Shown: positions 38,401 to 45,222 of the stretch, one piece after another
How positions within the stretch are numbered: position 1 is the first letter of the stretch
How the letters are laid out: each line of letters begins with the position of its first letter
NCBI GenBank assembly: GCA_037157565.1
Contig: JAZHRO010000013.1
Coordinates: 72,905,501 to 72,969,500 of the forward strand
DNA from: Thalassia testudinum
Lineage: Eukaryota; Streptophyta; Magnoliopsida; Alismatales; Hydrocharitaceae
Length of the DNA stretch: 64,000 nt
Direction of reading: 5' to 3'
Translations under genes and position numbers: made by a program
Notes under the pieces: model-generated
Told to the model about the DNA's origin: nothing
Seen by the model: the letters and a program-made list of their open reading frames with translations, nothing else
Database searches by the model: none

Positions 38401-40373
38401 CGATAAAAACTTTTTTTTTGAAAGGAAAATTGATACAAACTAATGGACAAGCCATTCCATATGGTAATTAATTTCATTACTACATGCGGAGTATATGTAA
38501 AGATGGATACTTTCAGATGCGTTCATGATGTTCAGTGTAAGACAGTTGGAATGGGTGCATCAGGATCATATTTTATTAAAAAAGGTGCCTGCACTTCGTG
38601 AAAGATGTACTTATTATTTTAAAAAAACTCCTGGAATTTCAACAATCCATCAATAGTCAAAGGCATTAACTGCTACACAATTAAGTATCCATGTGCAGAA
38701 AAACAGATGCAAGGTCAATTGGATGGACAAGTGGAATCCAAGTGATTGATCAATGCAAAGCACATGTTACACCAACTAACAGAAAGTATAAAGAAACTAT
38801 TAAAAAAGTTTTGCTGCATGAAGTGAATACCTACATAGGCTCAATTAGGGGTGATATAACTGCAAAAGTGAATATGGGCAGACTAGTTACACTGATGTAA
38901 AGGGTGTAAGTTAACTGAAATCAAAGACAAATACCTATATCAGGAATATAATAAAAAAGGGCTAGAGTCAAGTCAAAATCCACTGGGCTATGTATAGAGC
39001 TGACTTGAACACTATGGCACCATAGAGTTATCAAAGGATTGGATTATGGGAGCAGGATGAAATTAAGGTTCATAAAAAAATTTAATGAACAAAGAAAGAA
39101 ATGAAAAGTCTATTGAGCTTTTCTAGTCATACCAGGGAGTAAAATCTAGGCAAAGTCAAACTTCAATTGAATAAAATTATAAAGTTAATTAGATGGCAGA
39201 TAATGGTATACGTTCCAGATTGGTTTCAATTTTACGTACGTAATCATCGATACCGATAATTAAGAATACGAAAAGTATAACACCGTCTCCTTAATTCTTA
39301 TAAAGCTGGCATGTATATGGATTCCACGTGGATGTTACTGCTCTGCACATCTATACATGAATTACAAATAGGACATTATAGTCGAAAGAGATTAGTTACA
39401 TATAAATTTTAAAATAAAATTAACTAAAACATGAAGGTTTAGTAAACACCACTTATAAACTATTCTTAGGCATCTATATCCAAAGTAAATATGAATAAAC
39501 AACAAGCAATCATTATATTAGACGGAGTCAGCTGCATGCATTACTTGTCTCCCATGACTTAAATCCATCATCCAAATAACCAATCTCATGTTTGACAGAT
39601 TGCTTCTCTTATCATGCCAACGTCAAGATTCTCTCACATTCATACTAACGGATCAAATAGCCTTCTCTTCAAATGTCCGAACCACCCTAAGTCAATTTAT
39701 CTCATTTTAACGTCTATTACTACCACATTAACCTTATCTCTAATAAATTCATTTGGGAATCCAATCCCTGGGTAGCCACACATCCACCTCAACATCTCCA
39801 TTTCTGCCACAAAAATCCTCTACACAGGCTTGCAATTGGCACCTAAACACATATAGTTCTACGTATCACACGAATATCGCCACTCCTAAATAGCATGTTC
39901 TCTTAACTTTCAGATATATCTTTTGTTGTCGAATAAAGCACCTGAACTTCCCCTCCACTTCAAACAGCTTCACATCAACCATGAGAAGGAAACTAAATCG
40001 GATTGGATCCGATGAGTCGAAGCGAAGCTCACCATCCCCTGCGGTAGCCGAGAAGCGATCTCCCGAGGCCGACCCTCCTCTGGAGGGAGAAGTGGAACAA
40101 CCTCGTACCGCGGTTGCCGACGAGGTCCCGGTGGCAAACGGCGAATCCGATGGTCGAGAACGGCCGTTTCGAGGCCATGGGCGGACTCAGGTGGGAGGTT
40201 GAGCTCCGAGGGAGCCATGGAGAGGGAGATGGGCGTTGAGGTGGAGGAGGAGGAGGAGGAGAAGGGGTTCTGAATGGTGGAGGGAGATGTTGATGATGAT
40301 GATGATGACGATGGGTTTGAGGATGAGATGACGATATGCGTAGACGATTTAGGGATCGGAGGAGTCTCTGCAT
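12706..40373 (-). CDS. RBL12: Mitochondrial rhomboid-like intramembrane serine protease, 8 exons (RBL12-like)
   Basis: Joined exons give 319 residues plus stop (960 nt) with matching phases at all seven junctions. Rhomboids cut membrane proteins within the bilayer; this type is expected in the mitochondrial inner membrane. Residues 1-114 form a basic, His- and Pro-rich presequence with few acidic residues. The rhomboid core follows: the WR motif (W161-R162), the H173/H178/N182 cluster in TM2, the catalytic GASG serine (Ser244) and the catalytic His300 in SGSAHLGG. The family is normally about 330 aa, so the length fits. Introns run from 105 bp to 18.3 kb and carry many transposons, yet every exon is open. 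Gene name from recalled similarity to Arabidopsis RBL12; assignment as a PARL-type rhomboid is firm, the exact orthologue less so. Oddities: a Tyr where I recall Asp in LLDIFLFP (residue 254), and a duplicated last acceptor. Confidence 0.9.
12781..12918 (-). repeat. 69-bp tandem duplication over the exon 8 acceptor
   Basis: Two units, 12781-12849 and 12850-12918, share 'acatggg-atc-ccctgcataatgg' and the rest of the unit with roughly 80% identity. Both contain a TATGCAG-G acceptor on the minus strand (at 12796-12797 and 12865-12866). Confidence 0.85.
12919..13953 (-). other. Intron 7 body
   Basis: No coding content was seen. 13140-13330 holds GGCC-type repeat text ('gggctgtctgcat', 'cttgggccagcc'), followed by a T-run ending GAAAGG at 13366-13387. 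Confidence 0.45.
13954..13995 (-). CDS. RBL12: Rhomboid exon 7 (42 nt)
   Basis: Fourteen codons, GAFLIGSDLWRIKQ, between TTTCAG and donor GTATTT. It is part of the fifth membrane segment and following loop. Confidence 0.9.
14096..14135 (-). mobile_element. Micro-retroposon: T(n)GAAAAG with TSD (intron 6)
   Basis: Direct repeats TCAAATTTG (14096-14104) and TCAAGTTTG (14127-14135) enclose a 22-bp T-run ending GAAAAG. On the minus strand this is CTTTTC followed by A-rich sequence, the form expected of an extremely 5'-truncated LINE or SINE copy. Confidence 0.6.
14168..14272 (-). CDS. RBL12: Rhomboid exon 6 (catalytic serine)
   Basis: Thirty-five codons, acceptor GGTGCAG, donor GTGAGC. It starts GASGAVNAIM; the serine (Ser244) is the nucleophile. 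LLYIFLFP follows, where I recall LLDIFLFP in relatives. It is separated from exon 5 by the 18.3-kb intron. Confidence 0.92.
14273..17025 (-). other. Intron 5, exon-proximal part without recognised genes
   Basis: AT-rich intron sequence with a CAAA run near 14408-14440 and a G-run near 15022-15033. A 116-codon minus-strand open frame at 15005-15355 has no recognised family. Confidence 0.4.
17829..18063 (+). other. GC-rich insert in the Copia-2 leader
   Basis: About 235 bp, much richer in GC than the rest of Copia-2, with an Ala/Gly/Pro-coding bias in all frames. It stands where gag should begin. It may be a captured host fragment or a simple-composition insertion; no family recognised. Confidence 0.35.
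18238..19670 (+). pseudogene. Copia-2 reverse transcriptase and RNase H
   Basis: Reads in pieces as a Copia RT: LVTKGYTQTLGIDYFEMFSP (about 18350), LDIKHAF, LEEEVYMHQP, and VYVDDILPT-type text near 18734. RNase H is clearer: 19104-19505 is open and holds WNGVCQVLRYLKQAPGKGL, the catalytic DADYAG segment, SRSNVEFEYRAMA and TTYELLW. The end of the polyprotein follows in another frame (KHIEVD-like, then DQVTNVFTKALP-like). Many breaks; not functional. Confidence 0.83.
21627..21819 (+). mobile_element. LINE-2 relic, left part
   Basis: Codes in frames for GLSPFWKGL-type text just before the Sirevirus-like insertion and resumes at 26751 (FEARLRDGIDFNFWFDNWTG). It is the region between RT and zf-RVT of a plant LINE. 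The TSD GTTAG marks the split. Confidence 0.6.
21820..23528 (+). repeat. 5' LTR of the Sirevirus-like element
   Basis: TATAAATA lies at 22851-22858. Fourteen GACGTC words, mostly within CAGACGTCTG, lie at 22219-22717, directly upstream. Confidence 0.92.
22219..22717 (+). promoter_or_regulatory. CAGACGTCTG palindrome array upstream of TATA (U3)
   Basis: GACGTC starts at 22219, 22241, 22261, 22313, 22333, 22345, 22365, 22433, 22454, 22566, 22586, 22670, 22690 and 22712. By chance about 0.1 copy is expected in 500 bp. GACGTC is the ACGT core recognised by plant bZIP factors, so an enhancer role is inferred. Confidence 0.75.
23586..24710 (+). pseudogene. gag of the Sirevirus-like element, frameshifted
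   Basis: The ATG at 23586 gives MEGKAF, after which the gag frame shifts. From 23650 the typical Copia gag (UBN2-type) text is seen: MDFVYWKNRMTMWLQ, then AMNALYCALSPKEFEQI and TTAHEIWRRLEGTHE. After THE the text jumps to an acidic Ser/Asp segment (SDSESESDSDNE), suggesting an internal deletion. A one-base shift near 24115 and a stop near 24143 separate a coiled-coil segment (24150-24350). The last part ends in an Arg-rich stretch and a Pro/Trp tail (to 24710) unlike the usual zinc knuckle. No pol follows. Confidence 0.82.
24750..25036 (+). promoter_or_regulatory. Multiple polypurine tracts before the 3' LTR
   Basis: AGGGGGAG-type tracts occur about seven times (near 24756, 24797, 24831, 24870, 24924, 24977, 25026). 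The last directly precedes TGTTGG and is the likely plus-strand primer. Repeated purine tracts are, from memory, a Sirevirus trait. Confidence 0.7.
25037..26745 (+). repeat. 3' LTR of the Sirevirus-like element
   Basis: Same length as the 5' LTR, with TATAAATA at 26067-26074 and fifteen GACGTC words between 25435 and 25953. Confidence 0.92.
26751..27860 (+). mobile_element. LINE-2 relic, right part
   Basis: FEARLRDGIDFNFWFDNWTG (about 26780) and, after a MITE-like insertion, SWLLRKGRLMAKQ (about 27400). EDCNHLFFMCPFATAV, part of the zf-RVT zinc motif, lies near 27500. It ends about 27860. The frame is broken repeatedly. Confidence 0.72.
27141..27380. mobile_element. MITE-like element
   Basis: A 240-bp insertion in the LINE-2 coding text. 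Its ends are imperfect inverted repeats: left GGCTGTGTTTGGTAG, right (reversed) GGGTCATTTGGCAGG, followed on both sides by similar TATCC and GATAAGTTG text. A TSD could not be fixed, so the superfamily is open. Confidence 0.5.
27936..27978 (-). mobile_element. Possible micro-retroposon (intron 5)
   Basis: A run of 15 T followed by CCAAAAGG, between TATTCCTTC (27936-27944) and TATTACTTC (27970-27978). Weaker than the other cases because two extra bases lie at the right side. Confidence 0.35.
28196..30021 (+). mobile_element. Short LTR element (TRIM-like), non-coding
   Basis: Direct repeats of ~406 bp (28196-28601) and ~409 bp (29613-30021) begin and end in TGATGCAG/CTGCATCA-type termini. The flanks are GTACC and ATACC, a 4/5 TSD. 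A primer-site-like ATATCAGAGCCATGG follows the first LTR, and a GGGGGGA tract precedes the second. The ~1-kb interior has no recognisable gag or pol. LTR identity is roughly 88% by eye. Confidence 0.8.
30200..31240 (-). mobile_element. LINE relic, sense to the host gene (LINE-3)
   Basis: Minus strand: AFNDVKSKCTIG-like text at ~31160, then NQLSWRKSKIILYGESYFWK and VGGDGSSFGFWLYEN (30774-31160), the connection after RT in plant LINEs. AEEEVHFFFAYHLARGLWKRI-type zf-RVT text lies near 30300-30420. Several stops and shifts. Confidence 0.7.
31241..32590. other. Intron 5, exon 5-proximal part
   Basis: No recognised gene. It includes an AC-rich stretch (31350-31450) and a GT microsatellite. A 115-codon minus-strand open frame at 31886-32233 has no recognised family. 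Confidence 0.4.
32419..32449 (+). repeat. (GT)n microsatellite
   Basis: About fifteen uninterrupted TG units, about 160 bp from exon 5. Confidence 0.9.
32608..32646 (-). CDS. RBL12: Rhomboid exon 5 (39-nt micro-exon)
   Basis: Thirteen codons (GRSTRYRSSVPGL) between TTTTCAG and GTATTG. It supplies the loop before the catalytic helix; orthologues, as recalled, have a KG...DPSR-PGL segment here. It is too short to appear as an open frame and was found from the expected junction between exons 4 and 6. Phases are 0 on both sides. Confidence 0.82.
32786..32893 (-). CDS. RBL12: Rhomboid exon 4 (TM3)
   Basis: Thirty-six codons, acceptor TTTGTTAG, donor GTAAGG. It codes for IGTLFGAEFLLRMYLAGALG and then GSIFYVIHDLVAPSFK, the third helix and following loop typical of plant mitochondrial rhomboids. 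Confidence 0.92.
33385..33440 (-). mobile_element. Micro-retroposon: T(n)GAAAAG with 14-bp TSD (intron 3)
   Basis: ACACATGGCAGATT (33385-33398) and ACACATGGCACATT (33427-33440) differ at one base. They enclose only C, a run of 21 T and GAAAAG. Confidence 0.7.
33730..35790 (+). mobile_element. Decayed Copia pol relic (intron 3)
   Basis: Near 33735 the text YKDRLVATKYTQT matches the Copia RT opening. LDIKNALLHENL (33860) and SIDHSLVKKTTSNIMVTVAYV (34040-34110) match later RT blocks. At 35610-35760 a remnant of the RNase H/pol end is readable (KDMEVD, then KIKLQDSLSL, FVPNLAQLN). The middle, 34200-35400, is foreign or unreadable and includes GGCC-rich repeat text at 34440-34640. No LTRs were identified. 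Confidence 0.6.
36200..36243 (+). mobile_element. Micro-retroposon: CCTTTC plus A-run with perfect 13-bp TSD (intron 3)
   Basis: TCCTAATTTATCA occurs at 36200-36212 and 36231-36243 without mismatch. Between them are 18 bases: CCTTTC, nine A and TAC. Orientation is opposite to the other cases. Confidence 0.8.
36494..36613 (-). CDS. RBL12: Rhomboid exon 3 (WR motif, TM2 His/Asn)
   Basis: Forty codons in phase 0 between acceptor CAACAG and donor GTAAGG. It contains WRLHTLITSAFSH, then DHMLTNMIGLYFFG, the second helix with the conserved His and Asn of the rhomboid active-site region. The intron separating it from exon 2 is only 105 bp and is itself open in frame, so retention would not stop translation immediately. 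Confidence 0.92.
36719..36833 (-). CDS. RBL12: Rhomboid exon 2 (first membrane segment)
   Basis: Acceptor TTTGCAG at 36834; the first base completes Trp114. It codes for 38 residues including PDVVLYGLMGANVAVFMLWR, the first transmembrane helix. It ends EKNFM before GTCAGC (36718), a weak but usable donor. Joining it to exon 3 gives NFM-ISLANV, as in recalled plant orthologues. Confidence 0.87.
36834..40032 (-). other. Intron 1
   Basis: 3.2 kb without a recognised gene. It includes a long pyrimidine run ending GAAAGG at 37476-37511 and a micro-retroposon at 38396-38440. Short open frames (for example 37920-38216 minus) show no family features. Confidence 0.5.
38396..38440 (-). mobile_element. 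Micro-retroposon: T(n)GAAAGG with 15-bp TSD (intron 1)
   Basis: AAAATCGATAAAAAC (38396-38410) and AAAATTGATACAAAC (38426-38440), 13 of 15 identical, enclose nine T followed by GAAAGG. Confidence 0.65.
40033..40373 (-). CDS. RBL12: Rhomboid exon 1 (presequence)
   Basis: ATG at 40373. The exon codes for 113 residues plus two bases of codon 114 and ends GGATG before the donor GTGAGC (40032). It includes a run of five His (in RHHHHHQH) and a run of eight Pro, encoded by a (GAT)n and a (GGA)n tract on the plus strand. Arg and Ser are frequent and acids rare, as in mitochondrial presequences. The frame closes at 40029-40031 if not spliced. Confidence 0.85.
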
Positions 40374-40422
40374 CTTCTTTGCTGAGGAGGACGAGGCGAC
40401 TGTTGTTGGGACCTTACCCTTG

Positions 40423-40432
40423 TTTATATAAA
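40423..40432 (-). promoter_or_regulatory. Candidate TATA box of the rhomboid gene
   Basis: Minus strand TTATATAAAC about 55 nt upstream of the ATG at 40373. This would give a short 5' UTR of about 20-30 nt. Confidence 0.5.
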
Positions 40433-41799
40433 ACTAAATTACACTATACGTTGGACTGATCTTTGACAACTTAGATGAAGCGTGAAGATGCTTATTCAAT
40501 ATGGAGATGTTACAGGATATTTTTCAGGGAAAATTGTGTTGAATATGCAGTAGTTTTTTTATTTTATATCTTAAATTTACGTATTGTTTATAAAAAAGTT
40601 TTCAAATGAATAATTGTTAAAATAATAAATTCATTAATTTTAAATTTTCTAACCGTTAATTTTTTTTATTGATCATTTAAAATAAGTAATCGATTAAATC
40701 TTTAGATTAGTCGATCAATTTGATAGACTAATATATTTTAAAATTTTGGTAAAAAGAGCATGTATTATTTTGCTTAATAAAAAATTTATTCCTACGTATA
40801 TCTACATTATTGATCAATTAATGATGGTACATGAGAGTTCATTATATTTAAATTTAGTGATCAAACTCTGATTAACTAATCCTTCCATTTGATCAATCAA
40901 ACTCAAAATTGATCAACTAATTTAAGAAATTGATCGTTAAACTTATGCTCAAAATTTACTTCTACACTTCCCATAATTAAATTATTTTGTCTTTAAATGA
41001 CCTCAAGGTTAGCTAAAGCAAACATAAGATAAATGAGCTAGCAACAAATTATCCAATTCCTCTCATTCTTACCAAACTCTCTATCCCTTTCCATCCCAAC
41101 AACATTAAGCGTTGCCTATTTAAACACTCGAGCTATCATCATAAAATCTAAGCACAAGAAAAAAAAATTATATCTACCACTACGCTCCATCCTCACTTTT
41201 CCTTTACTAATCGAGCATGTTAAAGGCGTGCGTCCATGTTTGTTAAGTTATAAGTGCACTCTTGATTTGAAGAATCAAAGGTATCACATCTTTTCCTCTT
41301 CCATTACCACTGAGTTGATTTGCATTTTTATGTAAAAAATTAGGCTGCTTGCATCAGTTGTAACATCGTGCGCAATGATTTGGTGAAATGATAGTTGATT
41401 TGATATTTGCCGATGAAATTGCGGGAGTAGTATAGTTTAAATAGCATGCTACGAAAGGAGATTTAATGAGAGGTAAAAGTATTAGAGGTTGAAGAAGAGC
41501 AATGGGTCAATGTTAATTAAATGAATGAGGGAAAAGAGGACGTATGGTGTTGCAGTTACATTAAGATCAATGTGCTTTAAGGATGGCATCTAAAGTTAGG
41601 CATTTCATGGCCGTCGATTGATTAAAAAAATATAAAATAATAGTAACAAAAATAAATAAATAAAATAAAATAAAAGGGAGAGGATGTGGAACATGCGTTA
41701 AAACATTATCGTGTGTCATGCACAAATTATATTATATAATCATGTGCAAACGTCATGACATATGTACTATATTTTTCGTTCATTAGAATCAATGGAGGG
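40433..41799. other. 5' flank of the rhomboid gene
   Basis: AT-rich, no gene recognised. 40680-40940 has many TTGATC/GATCAA words similar to the Copia-1 LTR U3, perhaps a remnant of a related LTR. Confidence 0.45.
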
Positions 41800-41947
41800 T
41801 GATGAGGAGCAAAAATTACCCTCAAACTAAAAACTCTGCGAAAAGCCCAACAAAGTATCCGACCCACCTATATCCAGAAAGGGTCAAATTTAGGTGAGTC
41901 CGGGAGACCCGATCCGCTTAAGGACCCGACACCAACTGGTGACAAGA

Positions 41948-44661
41948 TGTTACGAACGCGCGGCTTCAGACATTTCTAAGATGTTTGGGAGGTGTCCCAG
42001 ACGTTTGACCAGACGTCTGGAACCCCTTCCAGACGTCTAGGATTCGGTTATTTTTGGCACACGTGTTTCGTCTGCGCGTCCGAGCGCGCAGACCTGCGAG
42101 CGTCTCTCTCTCTCTTTTTCCCTCTCCCTCCTGCACCCTCTGTCCCTCTCTCTCTCTCCTCCTCGCGTGGCCTTAAAAGGCCACGCCCTCCCCCTCACTC
42201 CCGTCACCTCCGCCCCCTTTCCTCTCCTCCTTCCAGCCAGTGCGCGAGAGCGAGCGCGAGTGAGCGGCGGCAGCGACAGTCGCAGTGAGCGTGGGAGGAG
42301 GTGCTGCGTGCGGGAAGCTGCGTGCGGGAAGAGGCGCTCAGCCGTGAGGGCGAGCTTGCCGGAGCTGCTAGGGCTGGCCAGCGAGGGGGAGCAGCGGACA
42401 CGGGGTGACGCGGGAGGCCTGCTGCAGCTCGAGCAGCAGGCAGACGAGTCGCGGCGCGGCCGAGCGTCGCGAGCGGAGGGCGAGTCGCGCCCTGGTTCTG
42501 GAATTTTCTCCAGAATCAGACGTCTGGGCTTACAACCAGACGGCGGGGAGGACGTCTGGAGGACTGTCCAGACGTCTGAAAGGTGAGTTATTTCCGTCTT
42601 TCTTCCTCTTCTTCGACTGACCGTACTAAGAGAGAGAGGAAATGGGTACGCGCAGGTTGTGGATTCGCATCCAACGCGAATCAGACGTCTGGCTGCAGTG
42701 CCAGACGACGGGAGAGACTTCCAGACGTCCGGGGTGACCATTGGACGTCTGGGAACTAGGCCAGACGCCCTCGCAGGCTTCTGGATGTCTGAGAGACCAC
42801 GCAGAGCAAGGTAACCCCTGATCCACTTTTTAAGACGTCTGGAATAAGTTCCAGACGTCTGATTTTGCACTGTTTCGTTGTTTTCGATCGGTTTAGGGCC
42901 CGTTCGGGTTCCATTTTCCGCATTTCGAGTTGCGCTCTTTACGGAATTAAATCATGTACTCGTATACAGCAGCTATATACTGTTTTGAGAAACTCCTTGT
43001 GTTTGATCCTTGTGATAGGACCCCGTTCCGTTGCAGTCTCGGGGTTTGCGGAGGCATGCGGGATTCCCGACCACGCCCCCAGTACTCCTGTTGTAACCAG
43101 TAGAGTAGCTTTTAAGTTTATTGGTATAATCTGTTAAATTATGGAACCATAAATATCACCTAGGACATTGCATGAATCCTAGGAATGAGAAACTAGAATG
43201 AATGGTAGATCCTAGGGTGTTGCATGAATCCTAGGGCTGGAAAACTAGATTGTATGATAGATCCTAGGGTATGGCATGAATCCTAGGATGGAAAGAACTA
43301 GTGGAATATATGAATACTGCAGTCTTGGAAAATGTGGAAAGGAAATAATAACTGCCTGTGAATTGAATTAACAGCTGCCTGCTATGAATAAATAAACGTG
43401 ATTGAGAACATGGATTGTAAGAACGTGAAACTGGAAAGTGAAACCTGGATGTTCTGAGTTAAAAGAGTTGGAACCCTACGGGGAATTAGGAGTGGAACTC
43501 TTGGAAAGAGAAAGGAATGGAACTGAGAAAGAAAGATGTGGTAGTGTGCTGTCTCTTAGGTACGTAGTACCAAGGGAAGTACCTGTACCTGTTTAGTGCA
43601 GAGCGGAGCCAGCCGCCCCAGGGACCCGGGGTTAGGACTGGCCACTTTGTACCGACTTGCTGGCCCTCACATACGTAGTACCGAGGAGAGCTACTAGTGT
43701 AGGGAGGGCACTAGCTACCCCACGGGCCCCGGGGTTCTGCTAGCCTCCTACACCGACTTGTTAGGCCCACTGGGCAAACAAGGGTAGTTAGGCGAGGGTG
43801 CGCGGACTGTGGAGGGACAAGGCCCCTGTTTGGTTACTGTGGAGGGGTTGGACCCCTTTTACTGAGAGGGCTCTGCCCTGTACTGGTTCCGTGCTGTGCT
43901 TGGGCGCACCCGTTAACGGAAACGACTGACCGCGTGCCAGTGCGGGTTAACTACCTGTACGTTTATCGCGCGTGCCGTAGTCATCGTTACGCCTGTCCGT
44001 GACCTTGGGGTGGTTGACTGAGAGTAGGATCACCACAGGGGACTCTCCCGGCCAGGAGAGCACCACGTGCTACTTCTACTATTCGGAAAAGACTGCAATC
44101 AAGATCGTTCCCACGAGGAACATTCGAGATCGAGTGAAGGATATGAGAAATAGATAAATTGTGAGACAATAGAAAGACGTAATTAAAGAAAGTAACAGAA
44201 CATAACAGCTACTGTACACTTCACTGTTTCTTTAGTTTAGCTGCCACTCTACTCAGCGTTTTGCTGACGTGTTACACTCGTTACCTTTCAGGAACAGGTG
44301 TTGAGCAGCTAGGGTCAGCGGCTGCAGAGGACGCTGGGCCGAGTAGGGTCCAGTAGAGTTACCACTGTTCTCTTGTACCTCTTTTTGGTTCCACTGTAGT
44401 GAGTAGTTCTTATTTCCGCTGTACTTTTCTTACCTGCAGTTCATATTATGATTTGAATGTTGTTCTACTGTTGTGGTGGTATATACTGTAGTAGTTTCTT
44501 TCCTTACTGCTGTATTTTCTTACTGTTAGTTATATTCATGCTGAATGTGGTTTATTTTACTGCTCTTTTGGTTACTTCCTCGTTGGACGACCAGGTCTTG
44601 GGTTTAGTCGAGTCGATCCGGTTCTCGTGTCTCATAGGGACTCGGGAATCGGGTCGTTACA
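41948..44661 (+). mobile_element. Solo LTR, Tekay-like family (copy A)
   Basis: 2714 bp from TGTTACGA to TCGTTACA, flanked by a perfect TSD CAAGA (41943-41947, 44662-44666). No internal coding region or primer site is inside, so it is a solo LTR. The TGTTACGA...GGGTCGTTACA ends resemble Del/Tekay Gypsy LTRs (recalled). Ten GACGTC words lie at 42012-42859. Open frames inside (for example 42037-42870 minus) reflect high GC content. Confidence 0.82.
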
Positions 44662-45222
44662 CAAGAAGACGGTGCAAAAATTCTAACACGAGCTGGCATG
44701 GCTGCTGCAATTAATAACATGACAACATACATTTCCTGGCAACGGGCGTATCCAGTCAGAAGATGTCGCAAAATGACCAAACCCAACACTATAAATAGCT
44801 AAGAGAGGCCCTCAAGGCCCTTTCTCAGGCAATTTTGAGAGAAAAAGAGAGATTGTATTATCATTCCTTACTAGTGAATATTTGGGAGCATCGCTCTCCT
44901 CCCAGACGTACACCCTTTCGTAGTGGAACTGGGTTACCAATCCTTTTATCTTACTGCGATTATTTAGATCGTTAAGTTGGACCCTCCGATCACTTAAGAG
45001 GTCTGATCAATTGGCGTCGTCTGTGTGAACGATTATCAGTTGATAACGGTTCCCACCTCTCGAGTCATTCCAATAGCCCTTACAACTCGCAATTCCTCCC
45101 ACGTCGGCCCTGAGAAAGTGCCAGCCCAAGCAAAATCTAGTGTCTCAGTGTCCAAGAAATACCCTCAGTCGGCCAGGCTAAGCAAAGAGAAGCTGGGAGT
45201 CCTCAGTCGACTACTAGAGGAT

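Noticed and set aside
42037..42870. 277-codon minus-strand open frame and overlapping plus-strand frames
   Set aside because: They lie inside the 2.7-kb solo LTR, are open in several frames because of high GC and few stops, and show no domain or start context.
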